64,000 bases of DNA. Origin: Theocolax elegans. Taxonomy: Eukaryota; Arthropoda; Insecta; Hymenoptera; Cerocephalidae. Shown one piece after another: positions 38,501-48,438 of the stretch. The translations under genes and the position numbers were made by a program. The notes under the pieces were generated by a model, which saw only the letters and a list, made by a program, of their open reading frames with translations, did not search any database and was not told where the DNA came from. Position 1 is the first letter of the stretch. Every line of letters starts with the position of its first letter. The stretch is taken from positions 77,837,986 through 77,901,985 of the forward strand of contig CM047426.1 in assembly GCA_026168455.1 (NCBI GenBank), in the 5' to 3' direction.

Positions 38501-39450
38501 AAAGACTTTTGTAATTTTATATTTTAAAGTGTTAGATTTAAAATTTATATAGATTTTAAATGTGAATTATGTACATCGTTGAATTAAACTTAATAATTTA
38601 ATTTTCACCCTAAAGTATTATAATTCCTTTGACCTTATATAAGAACAATGTATGCGTATAGTATACACTGGAATATTGATACAAAATGGATATAGATTGT
38701 AAAGATATAAATTATTATATCTCCTTTGGATATAGTAACTGATTCGTCTGCATTTCGAAATAATGTCATACTGTGAGCGACAGAAACTATAAAATTGGTT
38801 AAAAATGGGTTCATTTAAAAAAAAATCGTTACGACTGGATAAAAAAAAGTGCAGTGAAAATATTGTTACATAATTGTTAATAATGATGGATTATATTGAT
38901 TAAGGAGATGATGTTTCTATATATAGGTATGAACTATGAAACGTTTATAGACTATGACAGTTAATTGACTAAAATGATGTTAATTAAAATTAAATTACAA
39001 AAAATAGTTTTCATTGAAATAAATTTAGACTAGCTTAGATGTAATGTATGTGCATAAGTATATATCATACATACACACTCTTGATACCTTTGTACTATAA
39101 AAAGTGAAACAAACCTGAAAGGTGACCTTGGCGAGGGTCCAGAAGAAACCAGGCCTTTGCTTCTTCTGGTTTTGTCTGGTGACTCTGACGTTAGTCTTTT
39201 GATTAGAAACAGTATCTCTCCTGGGTCGTGCATTTTCAAATTCTTCGTTCTCCTTCACCAATAGAGCGGAAGGTGAATCGAAGGAGTTGAGATCTTCGAG
39301 TTCCAAGTACTTGCTATTTCGTTTCTTACCGGTACTCTTGAGGGACGTGTCGACCTCACGTTCTTTCGACAAAGTTTCACAAGAAACAAGGATGAACGTT
39401 GCCAATAGTGTCCACAATAGTGTCACTAAACCCCTCGATCTCAGATTCAT
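32424..39450 (-). CDS. Three-exon gene for a 234-residue secreted, Thr-rich protein (join 39450..39115, 33953..33672, 32510..32424)
   Basis: All three exons join in phase 0 with GT-AG introns of about 5.2 and 1.2 kb. Residues 1-24 form a signal peptide (hydrophobic WTLLATFILVSC core). Residues 25-100 are polar and charged with a furin-type RPRR at 75-78. A Phe/Trp-containing block (GFFWTLAKVTFQ, continuing TFNDTRSAIQQI) crosses the first junction. A Thr/Pro/Lys-rich linker lies at about 139-170. The end is helical and stops at NPDNY. Sequons occur at NDT, NNS and NKT, plus N-Q-S created across the second junction. No transmembrane segment follows the signal, and there is almost no cysteine in the mature part. 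The likely product is an extracellular or matrix-type protein, possibly processed by a convertase. I do not recognise the family. The acceptor TTTCGCAG touches the ATG, so an upstream noncoding exon is required. Confidence 0.83.
32941..33303 (+). other. 120-codon open frame antisense within intron 2, not called a gene
   Basis: A complete ATG-to-stop plus-strand frame that is unusually long for this AT-rich DNA. Its peptide is rich in Lys, Arg, Thr and Leu with no recognised domain, promoter or splice signal. The opposite strand is also open for about 70 codons. It could be a decayed repeat or chance. Confidence 0.25.
33672..33953 (-). CDS. Exon 2 of the secreted Thr-rich protein gene
   Basis: Ninety-four codons lie between acceptor GTTTTTTAG|ACT and donor CTTAAC|GTAAGAG, both in phase 0. 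The exon encodes TFNDTRSAIQQISQIINNSI, then a Pro/Lys-rich turn, a Thr-rich linker (for example TTQAPTTTTEAE) and a Leu/Arg-rich helical region (TRPLLQSLVRRNVKGLVRLF). Confidence 0.85.
35030..35304 (+). other. GC-richer island with a 90-codon Arg/Lys-rich frame and a donor-like end
   Basis: The ATG at 35030 follows an A-rich context. The frame ends with TAG at 35300-35302, and two bases later a TTG|GTGAGTAAG donor-like site follows. The peptide is very basic with a few cysteines near its end. An untranslated plus-strand first exon explains the donor better than a tiny protein does. A CCAAT motif lies near 35260. The stretch sits antisense within intron 1 of the minus-strand gene. Confidence 0.33.
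35305..37999. other. AT-rich intron of the minus-strand gene
   Basis: Intronic with respect to the three-exon gene. A GC-richer patch at about 36950-37180 may be regulatory. No RNA gene or repeat is recognised. Confidence 0.5.
38000..38164 (-). other. Intronic 54-codon frame resembling a short secreted peptide
   Basis: Starting at ATG 38164-38162 on the minus strand, the frame begins MIILYVCNLSCVGYRNLRRQ and continues through a CKNRC pair and dibasic/basic motifs to GGPNSITLR and a TGA. The N-terminus is a short hydrophobic signal-like stretch, and the frame stays open upstream to about 38240 without another ATG. It lies in intron 1, on the same strand as the secreted gene. It could be a cassette exon (donor-like GAG|GTAATA inside), a small peptide gene or chance. 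Confidence 0.25.
39115..39450 (-). CDS. Exon 1 (first coding exon) of the secreted Thr-rich protein gene
   Basis: Exactly 112 codons run from ATG (39450-39448) to donor TTTCAG|GTTTGTTTC. The exon encodes the signal peptide (MNLRSRGLVTLLWTLLATFI, then LVSC), a polar region, the RPRR convertase motif and the conserved-looking end RPGFFWTLAKVTFQ. An acceptor (TTATTTCGCAG) abuts the ATG. Confidence 0.86.
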
Positions 39451-39740
39451 CTGCGAAATAAATGAAATTATTTTTTAAAAATAATATTTGTAAGAAATAG
39501 TGTAACTTACGATATGATTGGATTGTGATAGTAGATATAATTAAAATTATTACTCATAGGATCGTTTTCATTGTTCATTATGCTTTCCAACAATCCAATA
39601 ACTCCCAAATTAGAAAAGATTTTTTTTACAAATGGGAGATCAAAGTATAACGATACGTTATAAATAACATGGCATTGTACAACGTAAATTTTATTATTAA
39701 GTATTTTTATAAGATGTATAGCCTACATACTATGGGAGGT

Positions 39741-40071
39741 CAGGGCAAAATGAACACAAGTAGTTTTCTCGGCATAAATTATAGTAAGCTTCGCTATACT
39801 TTGTACGTAAACTTATTACATTACTGTAAGCAATTAAGCAATTAAGTTTCAGTCCATCATTGAAAACCGAAGCGACAACATCCATGTAAATTGTACAGTT
39901 TGATTTTCGGGTCTCGGCTTACGATATTACAAAGGTAAGAAAGGGTATATCCTAGTTTTCGTTTTTATCGTTTGATTATCACCAAAATACTCGTAAGACT
40001 TTATATTTACTCGTATTTAATAAATAATAATTTATCTTTTTTTACACAGCAATAAAATTCGTTTTATTAAA
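39741..40071. repeat. Relic of a DNA element with a GGGCAAAATGAACAC end
   Basis: CAGGGCAAAATGAACAC at 39741 resembles the terminal repeat of the adjacent element (CCGGGCAAGATGGACACCC). No clean partner or target duplication can be defined, so this is a decayed or nested copy. Confidence 0.4.
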
Positions 40072-40383
40072 CCAGGCAAGATAGACACCCCTACGTTTAC
40101 ATTGATACAGGATCGAACATCAAAATAGTCTACAAGTACATGCGTAAATCGGACCAAGGAAATTGGTTGGAGGAAAACTTAAAACCTACTATTGATGCTT
40201 TTGGGAAAAAAAATTATCAGTGAATTCTGCAACAAAGCATAATGCGTATTACACCGAAATAGCATGTAAATAGTAATAAACCTGCCAAACACTGATAAAT
40301 CATAATTTATTTATGTTCTTACATTTTTTTTGTTATTTAAACAATTTTTATTGTATTTTCCTTAGGGTGTCCATCTTGCCCGG
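40072..40383. mobile_element. Short DNA element with 19-bp terminal inverted repeats
   Basis: The left end CCAGGCAAGATAGACACCC (40072-40090) matches the complement of the right end, CCGGGCAAGATGGACACCC (40383-40365), at 17 of 19 positions. The interior of about 310 bp is AT-rich with no coding capacity, as in a MITE. A diverged further right end occurs at about 40556-40582. Confidence 0.65.
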
Positions 40384-40555
40384 CAGTTTTTGAGAACCTC
40401 AAAATGATTCCGTTTTTTATTATTTTTTTTTTACTTGTTAAAATTATTTTTGAAAGCTGATCTTAGACGGAAATATTTGTTATTGTATCTAGTTTAAAGT
40501 AAAAATTTTATTATATACCTTTGTTGTTATTTAGTACGTTTTTTTTTCATTTTTC

Positions 40556-40582
40556 CTTAAAGGGTCCGTCTTTCATTTGTCA
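40556..40582. repeat. Diverged terminal repeat of the same element family
   Basis: CCTTAAAGGGTCCGTCTTTC resembles the right terminus at 40361-40383 (CCTTAGGGTGTCCATCTT). Similar flanks (a T-run before, TTTG after) suggest a decayed tandem or nested copy. Confidence 0.4.
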
Positions 40583-40637
40583 AAGTTTACCCTATTTTAT
40601 TAAGTTGTTTACCTTACTTACTCATTTGCTTATTTAT

Positions 40638-40785
40638 TTAACCTTTAGACTGCCGGACTGGCTCATATATGAGCCACCTGTGACCTTGACAACTACTCTA
40701 GAGATATGAGGTGCTTTTATGTATAAATTTTGAACATAAAAAATATCAATTTATAAGGCAAAAATGCCGGCAGTCTAAAGGTTAA
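40638..40785. mobile_element. piggyBac-type MITE with TTAA target duplication
   Basis: The element at 40642-40781 (140 bp) is bounded by TTAA on both sides (40638-40641 and 40782-40785). Its perfect 15-bp terminal inverted repeats begin CCTTTAGACTGCCGG. An internal palindrome (GGCTCATATATGAGCC) lies close to the left end. TTAA duplication with CCYTT ends is the signature of the piggyBac superfamily. There is no transposase, so it depends on a copy elsewhere. It sits inside a degenerate CTTA/CTAC-rich low-complexity stretch. Confidence 0.9.
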
Positions 40786-40925
40786 GCGCTCACCTCTTTT
40801 TCCAGCTAGCCACCTACGAGTTTAGCTACCTATCTACCTAGCTACACAACTGATTATATATTGCACACCTACCGAGCTACTTACCAATAACTACATATAT
40901 ATATTCTACCTATATGTCTGCACGT
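40786..40925. repeat. Degenerate CTAC-rich low-complexity stretch
   Basis: Recurring CTACC/CTAGCTAC words (for example CTACCTATCTACCTAGCTAC) form an impure tetranucleotide repeat. It appears to continue the CTTACTTACT pattern to the left of the MITE, suggesting the MITE landed in it. Confidence 0.6.
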
Positions 40926-43900
40926 CGTATTTCGTATCTGCTTATCTATTTATAAATTAAATCTATTTATATAAATTAAATTGCCTTAGGAATCCCTCTA
41001 GTTATAATAAAGAAATTTGATGGGAAGCTTATTTACATAAGAAATACATAAGTAGTAAATATTTCATACACTACAACTTTCTCACGTCATCTTGGTACAA
41101 GCTGGTTTCTTTAATTTCTTACAATTTAATTTTTAGTTATCAAGTAAGAAACCCCATTCATCAGGAATACGTGAAAGTAATTACAGACAGCAGCAACAAG
41201 ACTTAATTAATGAGTTTTGTCTTATTTTAAACATATACGCACTGACATTTCTGTTCATTGGATATATCACTTAGTTGCAGAGGCCAAGGTTTCCGGATTA
41301 TGAATCCTGTTTACACTTACGGAAGCGTTGTCTACAATGTTATTTAAAAATGGTTATCAAAATATATTACTATACTAACCAAAATAAATTACTAAAACTA
41401 CTTTTAATTTACATGGAATATTTATAAAGTATTCACCTTAGTTTACATCTTCAAAATATAATTTAACGGGGTGCCTTAGTCAATATTTATCCTCCCTACC
41501 TTACCGATAAACGCGACGATTGGTAATAATTCTGCAAATAAAACTGTGCGTGCAAGAAAAAGAGAAGAGATACCTTCTTTTATCAATAATCTAAGTGTAA
41601 GCTGAATTTGAAATTAAAATATCATTGCGTTTCCGAAAAAGGTCTTACCAAAATGTGAACCTAACTACAACGGGGTGCACTCACTTGACATTTTTAGAAA
41701 GAGATTTCTCAAAAAAACACAACAGTATTTTAGACTGAAATTCAGCAAATAGTTAAGTTACGGATAAGCAAATGTACATTTTTTTTCACTTTTTTCTAAT
41801 AATTAATCAACAAATATTTAGTATAATAATTACATGCATGAAATTTCACGTTTGACATTTTAGTGAAAATGATTGAACTATATAATTTTATTTTATTTTC
41901 TAAATGATGTTAATATATTTTCGTATTATCTGTTATCGTATGAGGTAGGCTAGAATACTATTTTCTTTATAAAATAATCTTGTCGCAACGTAACTGGTTT
42001 ATTAAGGAAATTCGCGTAGTTATATTTATCAAACAGAAATAATTGAAGTATTGCTTCTAAGAAAAATAAAATTTAGTAATATAAAATGGAAGCCGGAAAC
42101 TGTAACTAATTTTGAGACTTTTTTCTTTATGTAACGCATAAATTAATAATGCTAATTTAAACTCAGTCAGCGATGAAAAATTGGAGTATATACATCGATA
42201 GCATTATCTCTTCTATAGTTTTTACATAACTATTGTGTAACTTTATCCTTTTTTTAATTATGAATTTTTTATATTATGTATTTCGTATACATATATAATG
42301 ACAATTAATTCACAAAATCACATTAATATTATTCTTACGTAAATGAAATTTTATTTTTTGACCTCCCAAGTAAATGTAACCTCTGTTGTGCGTGCAAGTA
42401 TGACCAGTTTGTCAATACAAAGGAACCAATGAGTATTTTACACTTGACAAGAAGATGCGTTTGGTTTCGAAAACTGCATCCACGGATTTTCCCTTCTTAC
42501 TTTGTGGTACCATTTCTCGTAATTGCATAGTCGGCCGTTTTTAACGATACAACCGCAAAAGTTTCTTTTGTGTACGTTTAATTTTCATTTTCCATGACGC
42601 ACTACTGGAATCGATTTTAAAGAAGCTACGTATCTTTTTTGGCGTAATGAACTGGTTTCGTTGTTTACGATCTCTGTACATCTGCTTAAATGTAAATGTT
42701 AAAATTATATCGTTCGAAGGAATATAAGAGACCGAGAAAGAATGTTTTTATGAGGTCTTTTTTGGACTTGATGAAATTATAGTGAAATTATCTTGGTAAT
42801 GAGAACGATTTGCCGATGCGCGTTTTGTTATTTATTGTTTTGTACATCAACTGTTGCTTTTTAATGTACATCTTCTGATGAGTGTAAGTAAACATTGTCG
42901 TGGATTTATTAAAAAATTGAAATTTTGTCGTTACTGCAAAAAATTAATTGCGTTAAAATAATTGATTTATTATTTTATAATTAAATCATCTGTTTATATA
43001 AACTGTATAATTAACGGAAATGAAGGAGGATTTATCAATTTTTTTCACCGATCGTCCTATTTTTTTGAAGCATCTTAGATAACATTTTTTCGCGCATTAC
43101 GTAAATATTATCCCATCATTCTTATATAATATACTATTTTATGTATTATCAACGTATACAAATTAAAACATAGTGCCACCCAAATTTTACAGATATTTCT
43201 TCTGCGATTATGAATTCGGAGTAGTAAAACAGGTATAACAAGTTGGTTTTGTCCGTTTTTACTGGTATATAGTTTGTATATATTCCTGCATGAAAGTCAT
43301 ACTGTATGGCAAGGTCACAACGTATGATGCATATTGCAGCGGATTATGCACCCATAATTACGCTTATTCAAAATAAAGTATGAAAATACAACAGCGATAT
43401 TTAATTTTTTAATAATTTCAAGTTTGTAACGATTTCTCGTTAACCTTAATAATAATATTATGCAGATAATTTTTATCGATCACAAAACTAATAATTTACG
43501 TCAGTGAATAAATTTCACTTGTTTTCTTTTAATTAAAAATTTATTGTATTAAATTCTGTATTATAATTAATACAATAAATTGCTAAATGATATAAAAAAT
43601 TTTTGATTTTAATTTATAATTCTTAATTTACTTTCTTTCAGTTGAAGCTGATTAAAATTGTTTCACGTGGTAGTAGCATTTAAGATGATCCATACATCGA
43701 GAAGAATTAAGATTGCGTGAAAGATAAGATTGATAATTGAACTAAACACATCTACGTTCATCCCACGATCAAGATTGTCGACTAAATTATAAACCAAACC
43801 CATAGTAAATATAAACTATTTGAAATTGTAATTTTGTAAATAATTATATAATACAGGTATAATTCGTTTTAAATAACATTTCGAAGGGAAGAAATTTTAT

Positions 43901-46279
43901 CCAATTAAAACAAAAAAAAATGTCGATGGCCTTAACGATATTACAAACACTCTACACGGAAGCAAAAAAAAAGTTGCACCTTTGGTAGCAGCTCAATAAT
44001 CCGAAATGAAAAACCCGTAGATATATACACAAATAGCCGCGTGGAAACCCATTAAATCAAGTTTAATGTATGAACGCATCAAGGATAAACTCACTCTCAC
44101 TCTCACTTTCTTTGTGCGTCCGGTAAAAGTTTTTGGCTTCAAGCAGGTTGGGAAAGAATTAAGACGAGTTATCGATTTAATTCCGCCCTGTAAATATCGA
44201 ATTGATTTATAATTGAACTTTTGGTCATCCGAAGTACCTATATTAATAAGGTTATTATAAGAAATTAAACGCGTTAGTTTGCGAGATGATATATTGTAAA
44301 TAATGTTAAGTTACCGTACAAAATTTATAATTGGCTCCAAGTATTGTAACGATTGTCGAATGCTAATTAATGACAGTTTAACGATCAGACTTGCAATGGA
44401 AAAGCTAATGAATTAAAAATCTTTTTTCGAACACTATATACATGTGGCATGAATTATATCGATTATTCTTAATTCGCACAAAGAGAAAAGGAAATCGGGA
44501 ACTCGAGATAATACGAGGCTTGGTTAAGATTATTTTACTTAAATATTTAAAGATTTAACCGTGATGTTATTTATTACATTATATAATGTGTTAAATTACA
44601 CTTCAATCTACATCAGTACTTTTGTGTAAAATACATAAAATTAATACTTTCGCATCTATGGTGATTTCGTGTACTATTTTTAAACAGCATGTTATATAAT
44701 TTAATTCGACTCGATAATCGTTCAAAATTTAGTTGTACGTTTTCTGTAATATCTTACTTTTGTTCTCTTTATCGCGTAATTTAATTCAATAGATATAGTT
44801 ATTGTACACATTGATCTCATGGGAATTTTCTATTACATTATAAAATTATCATTAATTCTCATTTATGATACACATACAAAACTATATGCTGTATTACAAG
44901 AAGGAATTTCAAATTATGTAATTTTATTCATTTTGCCGGGGGAAGAATAATAAAAACGTTTTCCAAACCTTTATGCTATACTCCTTTCTCGACTTTCTCA
45001 ACTTTCAAAAAGTGTATTTTTTTTGTTTCTTTTGCAACAGAAGCTAAAAACACAAAGGTAATTTACTTATTCTGCAAATCTATCTATATAAATTATGCAA
45101 CAAGTATCAATTGTATTCCCAAGTTTTTGACATTTACAATTAATAATAATTATCACTTAAATAGAATATAGACTTTTATCTTTTTTTTTTATTATTATAG
45201 ATAGTGCGAAAGAACGTTGACTCGACTATTAAAATAATTACAATGTTGGATTATTTATAATTAGTAGATACCAATTAGAATAAATAATTCTTCCACAACA
45301 ATTTATGACAAATAATTGTACACAATTATATTAATTATATTAGTTAAATAATCGTACCTTTTCAAAAAGACGTAAAGAAATAATATTTAAAATAATTATA
45401 CGTGAATAAGGAATTTATTAATATTTAAAGTCAATAAAGTTTCTCTTGTATCACAATGTTAAATTAGTTGTTACAATTTTCAAGATGTTTTAATAGAGTA
45501 AAATAACAAATATAACTCAGTTAAAAAATTTGAACATTTTTTTAAAAATAATCCAAGTACCTGATTTCCTGTTTCACTTGTATTCAAATCACGTAAAATA
45601 AAATAAAGCACTCTATCATTACTTTAAAATTAAATGCGCACGTTGTTTTTAAATGCACAATGGTCGTACATTTGGTTTTTATTTGAGACGCGTATTGTCT
45701 GTGTGAATTACAACTTTCGAGTAGAAATCATAAGCTCAAAAAGTTTAGTAATTTTCTCGTAACAAATCAATTCATGTTATGTTATTGACGTATGTTTAAG
45801 AAATAATTTTCCTGGTCACTTTTTACTACAAACTATGCAGTTGTACCTCTCTGTATATCTGTATAAGTAATAAACGTACAAAGAAGGAAACTCAGGTAAT
45901 AGGTAGACATTGTTATCAGGTAAAAAATTAATTACTATATATTTTTATATCACTTCTGTTGTAATGATATATTATACAAACTTTAAAGTTAGTGTATCAG
46001 ACGTGGTATACATGTTACGTATTAATTAAAAATGTTGTATCTAAGCAATTTCTAATTACACAATATTATTTTCTTTCAAGCAATTTTGTTTATATAGATT
46101 TTAAATAGCAGTGTGTACATTAATAGACCATACTGTGTACATTAAAGTCATTTACACTTTATACAATCTAATTAAAAACAAAAATGTTTTTTAAATTTTT
46201 AATATTTTATATTATTATTTAATTATTGATTTATATTATAATTTAGACCAGTGAATATTTAAATACAAAAATGACTTAC
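40926..46279. other. AT-rich DNA, no gene supported
   Basis: About 5.3 kb of AT-rich sequence with long homopolymers. A GC-richer patch at about 42390-42560 might be a conserved noncoding element. No splice-bounded exon, RNA gene or clear transposon end is recognised. Confidence 0.5.
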
Positions 46280-46490
46280 AATTTTTAATTGTCGAACGAC
46301 ATCCGGCAGGTGATCAACACGACCCTCGGACCAGCGGCGCGGTACTACAAAAATTTTCGTCCGGCTCCGCGCCTCAGTAATACCGGCGCACGTGCACCGA
46401 ATGCGAAAGTGAAGATACACCGGCGACGAATCATTTTTTTTTTACATTCCATGCGTTTTACTTGGGCGTGTTTATATACGTTGCGCAATC
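46280..46490 (-). promoter_or_regulatory. GC-rich island: TATA box plus candidate 5' UTR exon
   Basis: On the minus strand a perfect TATATAAA at about 46486-46479 lies upstream of a GC-rich stretch that ends at an AAATT|GTAAGTC donor (exon edge 46280). This is the expected layout for a first exon of about 170 nt. A short frame begins ATGGAATG, runs through an A10 tract and stops before the donor. The nearest acceptor on this strand with no known partner is the one at the ATG of the secreted Thr-rich gene (39450), so this could be one of its 5' exons. The plus-strand frame here (from a TTG at 46289) has no acceptor or ATG and is treated as chance. Confidence 0.45.
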
Positions 46491-48300
46491 AACGAGTAAA
46501 AGTTTTTAGGTGCCTACGTATATATCGTCGGTGAATAAACTACTCGAATGTTAATCGCTGAATTAAATGTACCAGTACCATTTCTAGCGTACACACAATA
46601 AATACCAATGGCGGAGAGATATACGATTGCAAACGTTCTGGTTATACAATTTGTGTAAATATTTTTTAAGTAAAAAAGATTTATTTCCTTAAATGTAAGT
46701 ATTTAAATGTATACTTTGATTTAAATTTAATTTGCTCGATAAACGAAATGTTTATTTATAAGCGAACAAACAATGCATTTTTTAATTTTTAACAAAATGT
46801 ATGAAAATAAATATTAAAAAATGTAGGCAATATTTTAAATGAATGTGTGATAAATTAATAGCTCAATAGTTCGTCTGACATTCGACTATTACGATGGGTA
46901 TGGAAAATTAATGTTTAACGGCAGCAGAAAGGAAAAGTAAGTATACTTATTACTGACGTAGATTATTATTATTTTTTAAAAATTGCGTCTTTTACGACTA
47001 ACAAAAACTACTTTCTGACCATACCGATTTCACATTTGTAGTCGTATATTTTTTTATTTCATTCGCAGCAATACAAAGTTGATCATTAAAATTGCATTAT
47101 GTAGTCGGGAAGATGATGTAGCAAGTTCATTATTTTTTGCTACGCCGGCGCAAAAATCATTGAATGTTTTGTCGTAGAAAGTTGTTGGGGTGACAAATTA
47201 AAGACAGTTTTTCACATTGAGTAATGTGTATAATCTCGCATTATGTATTAATGAAAAGGCAAGTGTTAATGAACTCAATATAAGCAATGGTTTTAATTAA
47301 TGCTTAAAAGATATAGCTTTCGTCTTGTCGTGCAATAATTATTTTTAAAAGTAACTTGCTATTTTTATAAATATTAATGAAATATTACTATTTTTAAATC
47401 GTAAATCATTACATAGAATTCATGTAAAATTCGTGTTATAAAAAATGCAGTAAATAAACTGTCATGTAATATTACTTAAATAAAGTAAACAAGAATTTCA
47501 GTTTTACACTGATGAAATAAAAGTTATTTCTAAAGTGACATGATACATGGCCTTCGATATCTTCTCACCTTTAAATGCATATAATCAAATAAACCAATGA
47601 ACACAATGTTAAACAAGCTTAAAATCCATTTAAATAATCAAGTGAAAACAACTGATACGATATCACCTTTCAACTTGATCAAGAGTTAAATAAAAGTATG
47701 CTTTCTAAAATAGATTTTATAATTATTTAAAGTAATACGCCATAATTTTCTATTTAAAAGGTATATCGTGGATATTTGTATATATTAGTGAATCATTTGT
47801 GAAGAAGATAAAACAACGCTGTAAGACCGGTGCCGCAAAGGTCACGCAACGTACATAAGGTTAGAATTACAACGAGTACCGGGATGGCCGGAGATAGTAA
47901 GATTAGAAAGGCCCCCTATCACCAATGATGCAGTTAGTTAGATAATCCCATTGATATACGCATAGAGAAAATGAAAGGTTTGTACATGTAGAAATAAAAA
48001 AATATATACCTATAAGTGATAACAGCCAGTTGGTATATTGGTATGAAAAGGAGGTCGGGTGCCGGGGATACCCGAGTCCTCCTCCCCCGCATGTCGTCAG
48101 CACACGTGGATCGTTCGGCACTTGAAGACGAATACTTCGACAGCGAGTCTGAGTACGAAACCCGAGCAGAAGAAAAATAGTAGGAAAATAACGAGAAATA
48201 CGACGCGTCCGAAGGCGTACAATGTGTTTCCGTTGCAATAATCGGTAGTGCCGCACCTGACGATCGAACTCGACATTTTCGATTCGGAGAGAGAGACTGT
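46491..48300. other. AT-rich DNA becoming GC-rich at 47820
   Basis: Nothing is recognised up to about 47810. From 47820 the composition rises towards the island at 48.3 kb. A 137-codon minus-strand frame at 47903-48316 and shorter plus frames overlap here, and neither has splice or family support. Confidence 0.4.
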
Positions 48301-48438
48301 GTAGTATATGCGTCAAGCGACGACGGCCGAGTAAAGTTACACCGATCCTGGCGAGTGAGGCAGCCGGGCGACTTTCTATGAGCGACTTCCGCGCCGCGCG
48401 CGCGCGCGCCCGCTTGGATTTCTATCGATTACGAAAAG
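48301..48438 (+). promoter_or_regulatory. CpG-rich first exon candidate ending at a strong donor
   Basis: A TATATG element near 48304 is followed by strongly CpG-rich sequence, including CG runs at 48391-48410, and a strong CGAAAAG|GTAAGTAG donor at 48438/48439. An ATG at 48378 is open through the donor (MSDFRAARARARLDFYRLRK, phase 1), but the Arg/Ala run follows from the CG repeat, so the exon may be untranslated. The downstream plus-strand exons are not found in the window. Confidence 0.5.

Noticed and set aside
46289..46534. 81-codon plus-strand frame in the 46-kb island
   Set aside because: It begins at TTG, not ATG, has no acceptor upstream, and the minus strand shows a TATA box and donor that explain the island better.
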